Origin: Mycolicibacterium sp.
GTDB taxonomy: Bacteria > Actinomycetota > Actinomycetes > Mycobacteriales > Mycobacteriaceae
Direction: 5' to 3'
Length of the DNA stretch: 64,000 bases
NCBI GenBank assembly: GCA_020637165.1
Contig: JACJWN010000007.1
Coordinates: 229,611 to 293,610 of the forward strand
Shown piece by piece: positions 7,318 to 16,422 of the stretch (position 1 is the first letter of the stretch; each line of letters opens with the position of its first letter). The notes under the pieces were generated by a model. The model made no database searches and was not told the DNA's origin. It was given only the letters and a program-made list of their open reading frames with translations. Both the position numbers and the translations under genes were made by a program.

Positions 7318-8987
7318 CCGGGATCAGCGACCGGCGACTGAAGATCCTCGCCTTCGCGGTGTCGTTCGCGGTATACACCGGTCTCGGTTACTGGCTTCAG
7401 GTCCGCCACGGATTCATTCTCGGTGATTCGCTCTCCCGGGTTTATGCGGCGCAGAGTGTGGTCTACAGCCGCGATCCGCACCTGGCGGCGATCGGTTTCA
7501 TCTTCACCCCGCTGACCGCCATGGTGGAGATTCCGTTCATCGCCTTGAGCCCGGTCTTCCCACCCCTGGCCGGTCGGGCCTTTTCCGGCAGCATCATTTC
7601 GGCGTTGTTCATGGCTGGAGCGGTCGTGCAGATCCTGTCGATGGGCGTCGACCGGGGACTGCCGCGCTGGTATTGCCTGACGATCACCGCGCTGTTCGCG
7701 GTGCATCCGATGATCCTGTTCTACGGATCCAACGGGATGAGCGAGGCGCCGTTCATCTTCTTCATCACCTGGGCGGTCCGCCGGCTCATCCTGTGGATGG
7801 TTGACGACGACGTGCACCACCTCGTCGCGGCCGGCGGGATCGCCATGGGACTGGCCTATCTCACCCGCTATGACGCCCTGGCCTGCATCGGGGTTGCCGG
7901 CGCTGTGGTCGCCACAACCACCTACCTGCGCGGGAGGCGCTTTCCGCGGGTCCGGCGCGCGCTGCTGGACCTGTTCATCATGAGCGGGCCGGGAGTGGTG
8001 GCCTTCCTCGGCTGGGCCATCGCGAGCTGGCTGATCACCGGGGAGGCCTTCGCGCAATTCACCTCGCAGTACGGCAACTCGGCGATCCTCGAACAGTCCG
8101 GCACCGCGCGGGTCGGGGTCGCCGCCGGTCTGGCGTTCGCCGGCGTCTGCATCCTGCTGCTGGCGCCGACCCTGGTTCCGCTGGGGGTGTTGGCCGGGAT
8201 CATCCGATGGCGCCGGCCGAAGGCGTCGATGCTGGTCCCGCCGGTGGCCCTCTTCGGTGCCGCGCTGAGCTTCCAGGCGCTCACCTACGCGATCGGGGGC
8301 ACCTTCCCATTCCTGCGCTTCTACATCATCGCGGTGCCGTTCGCCGCCTGCCTGGCACTGCTGGCGGTTCCCGACGGGGTGTTCGTCACGCCGGTCCGGC
8401 CGGGACGGCACGCGCTGGCGCCCAGTGCCGTTCCCTCCACCCGGACCCGTGGCGGCTTCGGCTGGGTTGCGGCGACGTTCGGGGTGTCGGTGGTCGTCGC
8501 AGTCTGGGGGATGACCCTGCCGCGCTATTCCCCGCAGGAGTACGCCCTCGACGCCGTGCTCTACCCCGACCCCGACAGCATCAGTCCGAAGAAGGAGGCC
8601 GAGCATCGCATCGCCCGGACGTTCTCGACCGAACGGTCCATCGCCCGCTACCTCGACGATATGAACCTGCCCCGCGGCTCGATCCTGGCTGACACGGTGT
8701 TCGGCTTCGCGATCATCGCCGCCTCCGATCGGCCCGCGACCTATGTCGTTCCCTCCGATCCGGATTTCGTCCGGATTCTGTCCGATCCTTCGACTTACGG
8801 TGTGGAGTACCTCCTCGCTGTGCCGCCGACCGGACGGGGGGTTTCCGACGCGCTCAACCAGCGCTATCCGACCCTGTATGACACCGGGGCCGACATCGCG
8901 ACCCTGGAACTTGAGATCCCCAACGACGGCGACGGCCAGCCGAACTGGCGGCTGTACCGCGTCAACGAACCTGTTCCCCAGCCCTGA
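7314..8987 (+). CDS. GT-C-like polytopic membrane glycosyltransferase
   Basis: 557 residues with about ten to twelve membrane helices and a soluble C-terminal part from about residue 425. The first extracytoplasmic loop carries acidic residues (GDSLSRVYAAQSVVYSRDP) in the place where GT-C enzymes that use lipid-linked sugars hold their catalytic acid. TRYDALA after the middle helices also fits that class. It overlaps the GT2 gene by four bases and closes the locus, so it may decorate the polymer or a lipid acceptor. Similarity to ArnT/PMT-type families is by layout rather than strong motif identity. Confidence 0.6.
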   Translation: MTGISDRRLKILAFAVSFAVYTGLGYWLQVRHGFILGDSLSRVYAAQSVVYSRDPHLAAIGFIFTPLTAMVEIPFIALSPVFPPLAGRAFSGSIISALFMAGAVVQILSMGVDRGLPRWYCLTITALFAVHPMILFYGSNGMSEAPFIFFITWAVRRLILWMVDDDVHHLVAAGGIAMGLAYLTRYDALACIGVAGAVVATTTYLRGRRFPRVRRALLDLFIMSGPGVVAFLGWAIASWLITGEAFAQFTSQYGNSAILEQSGTARVGVAAGLAFAGVCILLLAPTLVPLGVLAGIIRWRRPKASMLVPPVALFGAALSFQALTYAIGGTFPFLRFYIIAVPFAACLALLAVPDGVFVTPVRPGRHALAPSAVPSTRTRGGFGWVAATFGVSVVVAVWGMTLPRYSPQEYALDAVLYPDPDSISPKKEAEHRIARTFSTERSIARYLDDMNLPRGSILADTVFGFAIIAASDRPATYVVPSDPDFVRILSDPSTYGVEYLLAVPPTGRGVSDALNQRYPTLYDTGADIATLELEIPNDGDGQPNWRLYRVNEPVPQP

Positions 8988-9005
8988 CGGGTAACGTCGC
9001 TGACC

Positions 9006-11357
9006 ATGGCGGCCGAGTTCACAGGCAAGATCTCCCTCGACATCCGCGACTCCGAACCGGACTGGGGTCCCTTCGCCGCCCCCACCGCACCCGAGGGCGC
9101 TCCCAACGTGCTCTACGTCGTCTGGGACGACGTGGGCATCGCCACCTGGGATTGCTTCGGCGGGCTGGTGCAGATGCCGGCGATGAGCCGGATCGCAGAG
9201 CGGGGGGTCAAGCTGACCCAGTTCCACACCACCGCGCTGTGCTCGCCCACCCGGGCGTCCTTGCTGACCGGACGCAACGCGACGACGGTCGGGATGGCCA
9301 TGGTCGAGGAGTTCACCGAGGGATTCCCCGGCATCAACGGGCGCATCCCCGCCGACACCGCGCTGATCTCCGAGGTGCTGGCCGAACGCGGGTGGAACAC
9401 CTACTGCCTCGGCAAATGGCACCTGACTCCGCTGGAGGAGTCCAACCTCGCCTCCACCCGCCGGCACTGGCCGCTGTCGCGGGGCTTCGAGCGGTTCTAC
9501 GGATTCCTCGGCGGAGAGACCGACCAGTGGTACCCCGAACTCGTCTACGACAACCACCCGGTCGAGGCCCCGGCCACCCCGGAACAGGGCTATCACCTCT
9601 CCAAAGACCTCGCCGACAAGGCGATCGAGTTCATTCGCGACTCCACCCAGGCCGCCCCGGGCAAGCCGTGGTTCACCTACCTGTGTCCGGGAGCCGGGCA
9701 TGCGCCGCATCACGTGTTCAAGGAGTGGTCCGATCGCTACGCGGGCGCCTTCGACATGGGCTACGAGCGCTATCGCGACATCGTTCTGGAGAACCAGAAG
9801 AAGCTCGGGATCGTGCCCCCCGAAACGGAGCTGTCGCCGGTCAACCCCTACCTGGATGTCAAGGGTCCCAAGGGTGAACCATGGCCCCTGCAGGACACCG
9901 TGCGGCCCTGGGACTCGTTGTCCGACGAGGAGAAGCGCCTCTTCGCCCGGATGGCGGAGGTCTTCGCCGGGTTCCTGTCCTACACCGACGCCCAGATCGG
10001 CCGGGTCCTGGACTATCTGGAGGAATCAGGTCAGCTCGACAACACGCTTATCGTGGTGATCTCCGACAACGGCGCCAGCGGTGAGGGTGGGCCCAACGGG
10101 TCGGTCAACGAGGCCAAATTCTTCAACGGGTACATCGACACCGTCGAGGACAGCATGCGGTTCTACGACGAGCTGGGTTTGCCGTCGACCTACAACCATT
10201 ACCCGATCGGCTGGGCGATGGCGTTCAACACCCCGTACAAGCTCTACAAGCGCTACGCCTCCCACGAGGGCGGCATCGCCGACACCGCGATCGTCTCCTG
10301 GCCGGCCGGCATCGCCGCCCGCGGCGAGGTTCGGGACAACTACGTCAACGTCTGCGATATCGCCCCCACTGTCTACGACCTCTTGGGCATCGACCCGCCC
10401 GACACCGTCAAGGGCATCGCCCAGAAGCCGCTCGACGGGGTGAGTTTCGCAGCGGCCCTTGCCGATCCGAGTGCCGAGACCGGAAAGGACGTCCAGTTCT
10501 ACACCATGCTCGGCACCCGCGGGATCTGGCATCAGGGCTGGTTCGCGAACACGGTGCATGCGGCATCCCCCTCGGGCTGGTCGAACTTCGACAAAGATCG
10601 CTGGGAGCTCTATCACGTCGAGAACGACCGCAGTCAGTGCCACGACCTCGCCGCCGAGCAGCCGGAAAAGCTGGCCGAGATGCAGGCGCTGTGGTTCGCC
10701 GAAGCGGAGAAGTACAACGGTTTGCCGCTGGCCGACCTGAGCGTGTTCGAGATGATCGGGCGGTGGCGGCCGACGGTGGGCGGTGACCGGACCAGTTACA
10801 CCTACTACCCGAATACCGCTCCGGTGTCGGTGGGGGCGTGCGTGAACATCGCCGGCCGCTCCTTCTCGGTGCTGGCGGAGGTGAGCGTCCACAGTGCCGA
10901 TGTCAGCGGCGTCCTGCTCAAACAGGGCGCCGGGCACGGTGGCTACGTTCTGTTCGTCGAGGACGGGCGGCTTGCGTTCGTCTACAACTTCTTCGGTGAA
11001 TCCGAGCAGCGGGTGATCGCGCCAGATCCGGTGCCGCTCGGCGATCACATCCTCGGGGTCGGCTACGCGCGGACCGGGACACTGGAGGGCACGCATACCC
11101 CGATCGGCGTGGTCACTCTCTACGTCGACGGTGCCGCGGTGGCGACCCTTCCCGACGTCAAGGCGCACCCGTTCATCTTCGGGCTGGCGGGCGGGGGAGT
11201 CGAGGTGGGCCGCAACCTCGGTCAGCCGGTGTCTGCGGCCTACACCGCCCCGTTCCCGTTCACCGGCGGGACCATTGCCAAAGCGGTGGTCGACGTGTCG
11301 GGCGCCCCGTACGTCGACCTCGAGCGTGAGTTGGCGGTCGCCTTCGCCCGCGACTGA
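9006..11357 (+). CDS. atsA: Type I arylsulfatase
   Basis: 783-residue sulfatase that hydrolyses sulfate esters. The signature CSPTRASLLTGRN places Cys79 as the residue converted to formylglycine. The early metal ligands Asp41-Asp42 (VVWDDVG) and the later SDNGASGEGG stretch complete the calcium site. The C-terminal 200 residues form a second beta-rich domain common to long mycobacterial sulfatases. No signal peptide is visible, so a cytoplasmic enzyme is likely. The formylglycine-generating enzyme that would activate it is the next gene, and the same order occurs in M. tuberculosis (Rv0711-Rv0712). The substrate is unknown. Confidence 0.9.
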   Translation: MAAEFTGKISLDIRDSEPDWGPFAAPTAPEGAPNVLYVVWDDVGIATWDCFGGLVQMPAMSRIAERGVKLTQFHTTALCSPTRASLLTGRNATTVGMAMVEEFTEGFPGINGRIPADTALISEVLAERGWNTYCLGKWHLTPLEESNLASTRRHWPLSRGFERFYGFLGGETDQWYPELVYDNHPVEAPATPEQGYHLSKDLADKAIEFIRDSTQAAPGKPWFTYLCPGAGHAPHHVFKEWSDRYAGAFDMGYERYRDIVLENQKKLGIVPPETELSPVNPYLDVKGPKGEPWPLQDTVRPWDSLSDEEKRLFARMAEVFAGFLSYTDAQIGRVLDYLEESGQLDNTLIVVISDNGASGEGGPNGSVNEAKFFNGYIDTVEDSMRFYDELGLPSTYNHYPIGWAMAFNTPYKLYKRYASHEGGIADTAIVSWPAGIAARGEVRDNYVNVCDIAPTVYDLLGIDPPDTVKGIAQKPLDGVSFAAALADPSAETGKDVQFYTMLGTRGIWHQGWFANTVHAASPSGWSNFDKDRWELYHVENDRSQCHDLAAEQPEKLAEMQALWFAEAEKYNGLPLADLSVFEMIGRWRPTVGGDRTSYTYYPNTAPVSVGACVNIAGRSFSVLAEVSVHSADVSGVLLKQGAGHGGYVLFVEDGRLAFVYNFFGESEQRVIAPDPVPLGDHILGVGYARTGTLEGTHTPIGVVTLYVDGAAVATLPDVKAHPFIFGLAGGGVEVGRNLGQPVSAAYTAPFPFTGGTIAKAVVDVSGAPYVDLERELAVAFARD

Positions 11358-11369
11358 AGCTTTCTCGTC

Positions 11370-11426
11370 GAGTGAGTGACCACGCAGACGGTTTTTGAGA
11401 AGCGCTGTGCGTGGCTCCTCACTCAC
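11370..11426. repeat. Imperfect inverted repeat between atsA and the FGE gene
   Basis: GAGTGAGTGACCACGCA at 11370-11386 is complementary, with one small bulge, to TGCGTGGCTCCTCACTCAC at 11408-11426. The spacer of about 21 bases is AT-richer and holds a run of five T. It can form a long hairpin in the gap between sulfatase and activating enzyme and may be a terminator, a processing site or a repeat family member. It argues against the GTG at 11411 as a start, because that codon would be buried in the stem. Confidence 0.6.
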
Positions 11427-11446
11427 CGCGGCCTAGGCTCAAGAGT

Positions 11447-12334
11447 GTGCTGACCGACCTCGTCGAACTACCCGGTGGTTCGTTCCGGATGGGCTCGACG
11501 AGCTTCTATCCCGAGGAAGCCCCGATCCACACCGTGACCGTGGCGCCGTTCGCGATCGAGCGCCATCCGGTGACCAACGCCCAGTTCGCCGAGTTCGTGC
11601 GGGACACCGGGTACGTCACCGTCGCCGAACGGCCGCTGGACCCGGCGCTGTATCCCGGGGTGGCCCCCGGGGATCTGCTGCCCGGTGCTTTGGTCTTCCG
11701 CGCCACCGCGGGCCCGGTGAATCTGGAGGACTGGCGGCAGTGGTGGGACTGGGCGCCCGGAGCGTACTGGCGCCGTCCCTTCGGCGAGGGCAGCGACATC
11801 GCCGGTAAAGACGATCACCCCGTCGTTCAGGTCGCCTACCCCGATGCCGGGGCCTACGCCGCCTGGGCCGGGCGCCGGCTGCCGACCGAGGCCGAGTTCG
11901 AGTACGCCGCGCGCGGCGGGGCGTCGAGCACCTACCCGTGGGGCGAGGACCCGCAACCGGGCGGGACGCTGATGGCCAACACCTGGCAGGGCCGCTTTCC
12001 GTACCGCAACGACGGCGCCCGGGGCAACGGAACCGCGCGCTGGACCGGCACCTCGCCGGTGGGCACCTTCCCGCCGAACGGCTACGGCCTGGTCGACATG
12101 ATCGGCAACGTCTGGGAGTGGACGACCACCAAGTATTCGGGCCACCACCAGATGCAGCCGTCGAACTCCTGCTGCCCCAAGTCCGCCGAACCCGACCCGT
12201 CGCTGATCCAGACCCTCAAGGGCGGCTCGCACCTGTGCGCCCCGGAGTACTGCCACCGCTATCGGCCCGCCGCGCGCTCGCCGCAGTCCCAGGACAGTTC
12301 CACCACCCACATCGGCTTCCGCTGCGTGGCCTGA
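11447..12334 (+). CDS. Formylglycine-generating enzyme (sulfatase activator)
   Basis: About 295 residues, FGE-sulfatase family. It oxidises the active-site Cys of sulfatases to formylglycine. Visible signatures are the N-terminal LPGGSFRMGS, the RLPTEAEFEYAARGG block, GNVWEW, and the paired active-site cysteines in GGSHLCAPEYCHRYR (about C264 and C269), which match the copper-binding pair of characterised enzymes. The start is set at the GTG at 11447 (MLTDLVELPGG), the form recalled for mycobacterial homologues; the GTG at 11411 lies within a hairpin. It directly follows the arylsulfatase it presumably matures. Confidence 0.92.
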   Translation: MLTDLVELPGGSFRMGSTSFYPEEAPIHTVTVAPFAIERHPVTNAQFAEFVRDTGYVTVAERPLDPALYPGVAPGDLLPGALVFRATAGPVNLEDWRQWWDWAPGAYWRRPFGEGSDIAGKDDHPVVQVAYPDAGAYAAWAGRRLPTEAEFEYAARGGASSTYPWGEDPQPGGTLMANTWQGRFPYRNDGARGNGTARWTGTSPVGTFPPNGYGLVDMIGNVWEWTTTKYSGHHQMQPSNSCCPKSAEPDPSLIQTLKGGSHLCAPEYCHRYRPAARSPQSQDSSTTHIGFRCVA

Positions 12335-12351
12335 CGGGTAGCTTTTCCCGC

Positions 12352-12410
12352 CGAGCAGACGTAAACGTCCCCGACACGCCGTGGATTACTGGGACGTTTA
12401 CGTCTGCTCG
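12352..12410. repeat. Long palindrome with GAGCAGACG core, terminator-like
   Basis: GAGCAGACGTAAACGTCCC (12353-12371) has a perfect inverted copy at 12391-12409, giving a stem of about 20 base pairs with a loop of 19-20. It lies 18 bases after the FGE stop and could terminate that transcript before the ribosomal promoter. There is no T-run, as is common for mycobacterial hairpins. The same core occurs in the palindrome at 24443-24506. Confidence 0.75.
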
Positions 12411-12453
12411 CGGGGTAGGGGCGGGGTCTGGGCGGGAGGGGGAGAGCGCGGAT

Positions 12454-12483
12454 TTGGCTGACGGCGGGCCTGTCACCTAGTAT
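12454..12483 (+). promoter_or_regulatory. Candidate sigma-A promoter for the rplN operon
   Basis: TTGGCT at 12454-12459 and TAGTAT at 12478-12483 are separated by 18 bases, a fair match to the housekeeping -35/-10 pattern. It lies about 135 bases before rplN and after the palindrome that would end the upstream transcript. The resulting leader of roughly 125 bases could hold ribosomal-protein autoregulation, but no specific structure was recognised. Confidence 0.45.
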
Positions 12484-12618
12484 CGGGGGGTTGCCTCGGG
12501 CAGACCTCGGCCGGCGTTCAGTCGGCCCCGCGTGCCCTGGGGTGACGAAGACCGCGCACGTCAGGTTCCCTTCGGCCTGCCCAGGGAAGCTTCGGCGTGC
12601 ACAACCGAGGGAGATCTG

Positions 12619-12987
12619 GTGATTCAGCAGGAATCGCGGCTCAAGGTTGCCGACAACACCGGTGCCAAGGAGATCTTGTGCATCCGCGTGCTGGGCGGCT
12701 CGTCGCGGCGCTACGCCGGCATCGGCGACATCATCGTGGCCACCGTCAAGGATGCGATCCCGGGCGGCAACGTCAAGCGCGGCGATGTCGTCAAGGCCGT
12801 GGTGGTGCGCACCGTCAAGGAGCGTCGCCGGCCGGACGGCAGCTACATCAAGTTCGACGAGAACGCCGCGGTGATCATCAAGGCCGACAATGACCCGCGC
12901 GGGACCCGCATCTTCGGCCCGGTCGGCCGTGAGCTGCGCGAGAAGCGCTTCATGAAAATCGTCTCGCTGGCCCCGGAGGTGCTGTAG
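12619..12987 (+). CDS. rplN: 50S ribosomal protein L14
   Basis: 122 residues, the usual L14 length. It binds 23S rRNA at the subunit interface near L19. The sequence starts [18 protein letters not shown] and ends [11 protein letters not shown], both typical. The GTG at 12619 follows a GAGGGAGA ribosome site; upstream in-frame starts would only add an unrelated leader. It is the first gene of the spc-type operon here and is followed with no gap by rplX. The S10-type operon that usually precedes it is not in the window; the sulfatase pair lies between. Confidence 0.97.
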   Translation: MIQQESRLKVADNTGAKEILCIRVLGGSSRRYAGIGDIIVATVKDAIPGGNVKRGDVVKAVVVRTVKERRRPDGSYIKFDENAAVIIKADNDPRGTRIFGPVGRELREKRFMKIVSLAPEVL

Positions 12988-13311
12988 ATGAAGGTCCACA
13001 AGGGCGACACCGTTCTGGTCATCGCCGGCAAGGACAAGGGCGCCAAGGGCAAGGTTTTGAAGGCCTACCCCGAGCGCAACCGGGTCCTCGTCGAGGGCGT
13101 CAACCGGATCAAGAAGCACACCGCGCAGTCGGCCAACGAGCGTGGGGCCTCCTCGGGCGGCATCGTCACCCAGGAGGCTCCGATCCACGTCTCCAACGTG
13201 ATGGTCGTCGACTCCGACGGCACGCCGACCCGCATCGGCTACCGGGTGGACGAGGAGTCCGGCAAGCGGGTCCGTATTTCCAAGCGCAACGGCAAGGACA
13301 TCAGCTCATGA
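12988..13311 (+). CDS. rplX: 50S ribosomal protein L24
   Basis: 107 residues with an N-terminal KOW motif ([22 protein letters not shown]). It is an assembly-initiating 23S rRNA binding protein near the peptide exit. The ATG begins directly after the rplN stop, and the stop overlaps rplE by four bases, which indicates strict co-translation. Length and sequence are ordinary. Confidence 0.97.
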   Translation: MKVHKGDTVLVIAGKDKGAKGKVLKAYPERNRVLVEGVNRIKKHTAQSANERGASSGGIVTQEAPIHVSNVMVVDSDGTPTRIGYRVDEESGKRVRISKRNGKDISS

Positions 13312-13871
13312 CAACCGCCGAGAAGGTTCAGCCGCGCCTGAAGGCGCGCTACCGCAGCGAGATTCGCGACGCGCTGAACAAAGAGTTCAACTACGCCAAC
13401 GTGATGCAGATCCCCGGTGTGGTGAAGGTCGTCGTCAACATGGGTGTCGGCGACGCCGCCCGGGACGCCAAGCTCATCAACGGCGCGGTCAACGACCTGG
13501 CGCTGATCACCGGTCAGAAGCCGGAGATCCGCAAGGCCACCAAGTCGATCGCCCAGTTCAAGCTGCGCGAGGGCATGCCGATCGGCGCCCGGGTCACCCT
13601 GCGCGGCGACCGGATGTGGGAGTTCCTCGACCGACTGGTCTCCATCGCGCTGCCGCGTATCCGCGACTTCCGCGGGCTGAGCCCCAAGCAGTTCGACGGC
13701 CACGGCAACTACACCTTCGGCCTGGCCGAGCAGTCGGTGTTCCACGAGATCGACGTGGACTCGATCGACCGGCCCCGCGGTATGGACATCACCGTCGTCA
13801 CCTCGGCGACGAACGACGACGAAGGCCGGGCGCTGTTGCGGGCGCTGGGCTTCCCGTTCAAGGAGAACTGA
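13308..13871 (+). CDS. rplE: 50S ribosomal protein L5
   Basis: 187 residues, standard for L5. It binds 5S rRNA in the central protuberance and contacts the P-site tRNA. Recognisable blocks are [21 protein letters not shown], the [18 protein letters not shown] loop and [24 protein letters not shown] start overlaps the rplX stop by four bases. The zinc-type S14 gene follows four bases after the stop. Confidence 0.97.
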   Translation: MTTAEKVQPRLKARYRSEIRDALNKEFNYANVMQIPGVVKVVVNMGVGDAARDAKLINGAVNDLALITGQKPEIRKATKSIAQFKLREGMPIGARVTLRGDRMWEFLDRLVSIALPRIRDFRGLSPKQFDGHGNYTFGLAEQSVFHEIDVDSIDRPRGMDITVVTSATNDDEGRALLRALGFPFKEN

Positions 13872-13875
13872 GCAC

Positions 13876-14061
13876 ATGGCAAAGAAGGCTCTGGTCAACA
13901 AGGCCAAGAAGAAGCCGAAGTTCGCGGTGCGGGCCTACACCCGCTGCAACAAGTGCGGCCGCCCGCACGCCGTGTACCGCAAGTTCGGCCTGTGCCGGAT
14001 CTGCCTGCGCGAAATGGCGCACGCCGGCGAGCTGCCGGGCGTGCAGAAGTCCAGCTGGTAA
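13876..14061 (+). CDS. rpsN: 30S ribosomal protein S14, zinc-binding (type Z)
   Basis: 61 residues, the short zinc-containing S14. The four ligands are C24, C27, C40 and C43 (CNKC and CRIC). It sits in the head of the small subunit. Mycobacteria often carry a second, cysteine-free S14 elsewhere that replaces this one under zinc starvation; that gene is not in this window. The position between rplE and rpsH is the standard spc-operon place. Confidence 0.96.
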   Translation: MAKKALVNKAKKKPKFAVRAYTRCNKCGRPHAVYRKFGLCRICLREMAHAGELPGVQKSSW

Positions 14062-14131
14062 CTCTCCGACAAACAACACCGCAGCAGGCCCGTACCGGGA
14101 ACCGTTGCGAGGAAGGTAGACAGGCCCAGTC

Positions 14132-14530
14132 ATGACCATGACGGACCCGATCGCAGACTTCTTGACACGTCTGCGCAACGCCAACTCGGCGTACCACGAC
14201 GAGGTGGCCCTGCCGCACTCGAAGATCAAGGCCAACATCGCCGAGATCCTCAAGAACGAGGGCTACATCACCGACTACCGCACCGAGGATGCCCGGGTGG
14301 GCAAGTCGCTGGTGGTCAAGCTGAAGTACGGCCCGAACCGGGAGCGCAGCCTCGCCGGCCTGCGCCGGGTGTCCAAGCCCGGTCTGCGGGTGTACGCGAA
14401 GTCGACCAACCTGCCGCGGGTGCTCGGTGGTCTGGGCGTGGCCATCATCTCCACGTCCTCCGGCCTGAGGACCGACCGCCAAGCGGCCCGTGAGGGCGTG
14501 GGCGGCGAAGTCCTCGCGTACGTGTGGTGA
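14132..14530 (+). CDS. rpsH: 30S ribosomal protein S8
   Basis: 132 residues. It binds the central domain of 16S rRNA and in other bacteria is the spc-operon translational repressor. [18 protein letters not shown] and the C-terminal [13 protein letters not shown] are typical. The start is the first ATG of ATGACCATG at 14132, after a GAGGAAGG-like site; the second ATG would remove two residues. A 70-base gap separates it from rpsN. Confidence 0.97.
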   Translation: MTMTDPIADFLTRLRNANSAYHDEVALPHSKIKANIAEILKNEGYITDYRTEDARVGKSLVVKLKYGPNRERSLAGLRRVSKPGLRVYAKSTNLPRVLGGLGVAIISTSSGLRTDRQAAREGVGGEVLAYVW

Positions 14531-14543
14531 GGGAGATTTAGAC

Positions 14544-15083
14544 ATGTCGCGTATTGGTAAGCAACCCGTCCCCGTCCCCAGCGGCGTGGACGTCACGATC
14601 GACGGCCAGAAGCTGTCGGTCAAGGGTCCCAAGGGCACCCTGGATCTCGCGGTCGCCGAGCCGATCACCGTCGCGCGCAACGACGACGGCGCCATCGTGG
14701 TGAGCCGGCCCGACGACGAGCGGCGCAGCCGTTCGCTGCACGGCCTGTCGCGCACCCTGGTGGCCAACCTGATCACCGGTGTGACCGAGGGATACACCAC
14801 CAAGATGGAGATCTTCGGCGTCGGTTACCGCGTTCAGCAGAAGGGCTCCAACCTCGAGTTCGCGCTCGGCTACAGCCACCCGGTGGTCATCGAGCCGCCG
14901 GAGGGCATCACCTTCGCGGTGGAGAGCCCGACGAAGTTCTCGGTCTCGGGGATCGACAAGCAGAAGGTCGGCCAGATCTCGGCGGTCATCCGCCGCCTGC
15001 GCCGCCCCGACCCCTACAAGGGCAAGGGCGTGCGGTATGCGGGCGAGCAGATCCGTCGCAAGGTCGGAAAGACAGGTAAGTAG
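14544..15083 (+). CDS. rplF: 50S ribosomal protein L6
   Basis: 179 residues with the usual two repeated alpha/beta domains. It lies near the factor-binding site and the base of the L7/L12 stalk. The ATG at 14544 follows GGGAGAT and gives the typical start [17 protein letters not shown]; an upstream in-frame start inside rpsH is rejected. The C-terminal [20 protein letters not shown] block is conserved. Two bases separate it from rplR. Confidence 0.97.
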   Translation: MSRIGKQPVPVPSGVDVTIDGQKLSVKGPKGTLDLAVAEPITVARNDDGAIVVSRPDDERRSRSLHGLSRTLVANLITGVTEGYTTKMEIFGVGYRVQQKGSNLEFALGYSHPVVIEPPEGITFAVESPTKFSVSGIDKQKVGQISAVIRRLRRPDPYKGKGVRYAGEQIRRKVGKTGK

Positions 15084-15085
15084 TC

Positions 15086-15481
15086 ATGACACAGACAATC
15101 GACCGCTCCCCGGTCGGCACCACCGCCTCGGCGGCCCGCCGGGCCGCCCGGCTGCGCCGGCACGCCCGGCTCCGCAAGAAGGTGGTCGGCACCGCCGAGC
15201 GCCCGCGCCTGGTGGTCAACCGTTCGTCGCGGCACATCCATGTACAGCTCGTCGACGACGGCACCGGCACCACGCTGGCCGCGGCCTCCTCGATCGAAGC
15301 CGATGTCCGTGCCGTCGAGGGCGACAAGAAGGCCCGCGCCAAGCGGGTCGGCCAGCTGATCGCCGAGCGCGCCAAGGCCGCCGGCATCGAAACGATCGTC
15401 TTCGACCGCGGCGGCAACACCTACGGCGGGCGCATCGCCGCGCTGGCCGATGCCGCTCGCGAGAACGGACTGACATTCTGA
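15086..15481 (+). CDS. rplR: 50S ribosomal protein L18
   Basis: 131 residues. It binds 5S rRNA together with L5 and L25. The basic N-terminus ([16 protein letters not shown]) and the C-terminal [20 protein letters not shown] block are typical. The N-terminal segment before residue 15 is serine/threonine-rich and longer than in E. coli, as usual in actinobacteria. ATG start, two bases after rplF. Confidence 0.97.
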   Translation: MTQTIDRSPVGTTASAARRAARLRRHARLRKKVVGTAERPRLVVNRSSRHIHVQLVDDGTGTTLAAASSIEADVRAVEGDKKARAKRVGQLIAERAKAAGIETIVFDRGGNTYGGRIAALADAARENGLTF

Positions 15482-15512
15482 TGAGCTTCGGACACAACGG
15501 AAGGACCGCATG

Positions 15513-16235
15513 ATGGCGGAGCAGACGACCGCTCCCGCGACGGAGGCGGCTCCGGCGACCGGCGGGCCCTCGGCGGGCACTCGAACCGATGAGCAGCGCG
15601 GCGGCGACCGCGGGGATCGCGGCGATCGTGGCGGCAGGGGCCGGCGCGACGACCGTGGTGGCCGCGGCGGCCGTGACGGCGGGGAGAAGAGCCAGTACCT
15701 CGAGCGCGTGGTCACGATCAACCGCGTCTCCAAGGTGGTCAAGGGTGGCCGTCGGTTCAGCTTCACCGCCCTGGTCATCGTTGGTGACGGGCACGGCCTG
15801 GTCGGCGTGGGCTACGGCAAGGCCAAGGAGGTGCCGGCCGCGATAGCCAAGGGTGTGGAGGAAGCCCGCAAGAACTTCTTCCGCGTTCCGCTGATCGGCG
15901 GCACCGTCACGCACCCGGTGCAGGGCGAGGCCGCCGCCGGCGTGGTCATGCTGCGCCCGGCCAGCCCCGGTACCGGTGTCATCGCCGGCGGCGCCTGCCG
16001 CGCCGTGCTGGAGTGCGCGGGCGTGCACGACGTGCTGGCCAAGTCGCTCGGCAGCGACAACGCGATCAACGTGGTGCACGCCACGGTTGCCGCGCTGAAG
16101 ATGCTGCAGCGGCCCGAGGAGGTGGCCGCCCGGCGCGGCCTGCCGATCGAGGACGTCGCGCCGGCGGGCATGCTGCGCGCGCGGCGGGAGAGCGAAGCGG
16201 CTGCCGCTGCGGCCGCGCGTGAAGGAAGCGTGTAG
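15513..16235 (+). CDS. rpsE: 30S ribosomal protein S5 with Arg/Gly/Asp-rich N-terminal extension
   Basis: 240 residues. S5 helps with translational accuracy and the mRNA-entry helicase. The conserved double-stranded RNA-binding fold starts at about residue 50 ([21 protein letters not shown]) and the C-terminal domain ends [16 protein letters not shown]. Ahead of it is an extension of about 50 residues rich in RGGDRGD repeats, probably disordered. The second ATG of ATGATG (15513) is preferred, eight bases from GGAAGGA; 15510 is the alternative. Confidence 0.96.
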   Translation: MAEQTTAPATEAAPATGGPSAGTRTDEQRGGDRGDRGDRGGRGRRDDRGGRGGRDGGEKSQYLERVVTINRVSKVVKGGRRFSFTALVIVGDGHGLVGVGYGKAKEVPAAIAKGVEEARKNFFRVPLIGGTVTHPVQGEAAAGVVMLRPASPGTGVIAGGACRAVLECAGVHDVLAKSLGSDNAINVVHATVAALKMLQRPEEVAARRGLPIEDVAPAGMLRARRESEAAAAAAAREGSV

Positions 16236-16240
16236 GAACA

Positions 16241-16420
16241 ATGGCCGAACTCAAGATCACTCAGGTCCGCGGCACCGTGGGGACCCGCTGGAAGCAGCGT
16301 GAGTCCCTGCGCACGCTGGGCCTGCGCAAGATTCGCCAGTCGGTGATCCGCGAGGACACCCCGCAGACCCGCGGGCTGATCAACGTCGTGCATCACCTCG
16401 TCGAAGTTGAAGAGGTCTGA
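16241..16420 (+). CDS. rpmD: 50S ribosomal protein L30
   Basis: 59 residues, typical for bacterial L30. The start [20 protein letters not shown] and the [10 protein letters not shown] motif are diagnostic. ATG at 16241 is preceded by a TAGGAAC site and lies five bases after rpsE; rplO starts two bases after the stop. The place between rpsE and rplO confirms identity. Confidence 0.96.
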   Translation: MAELKITQVRGTVGTRWKQRESLRTLGLRKIRQSVIREDTPQTRGLINVVHHLVEVEEV

Positions 16421-16422
16421 CA

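Noticed and set aside
11411-11446. Upstream GTG start for the formylglycine-generating enzyme
   Set aside because: The codon lies inside the long hairpin at 11370-11426, and mycobacterial homologues begin at the later MLTDLV position.
12532-12618. Longer N-terminus for rplN from an upstream start
   Set aside because: L14 is invariably about 122 residues and begins MIQ; the extension is non-conserved and the ribosome site precedes 12619.
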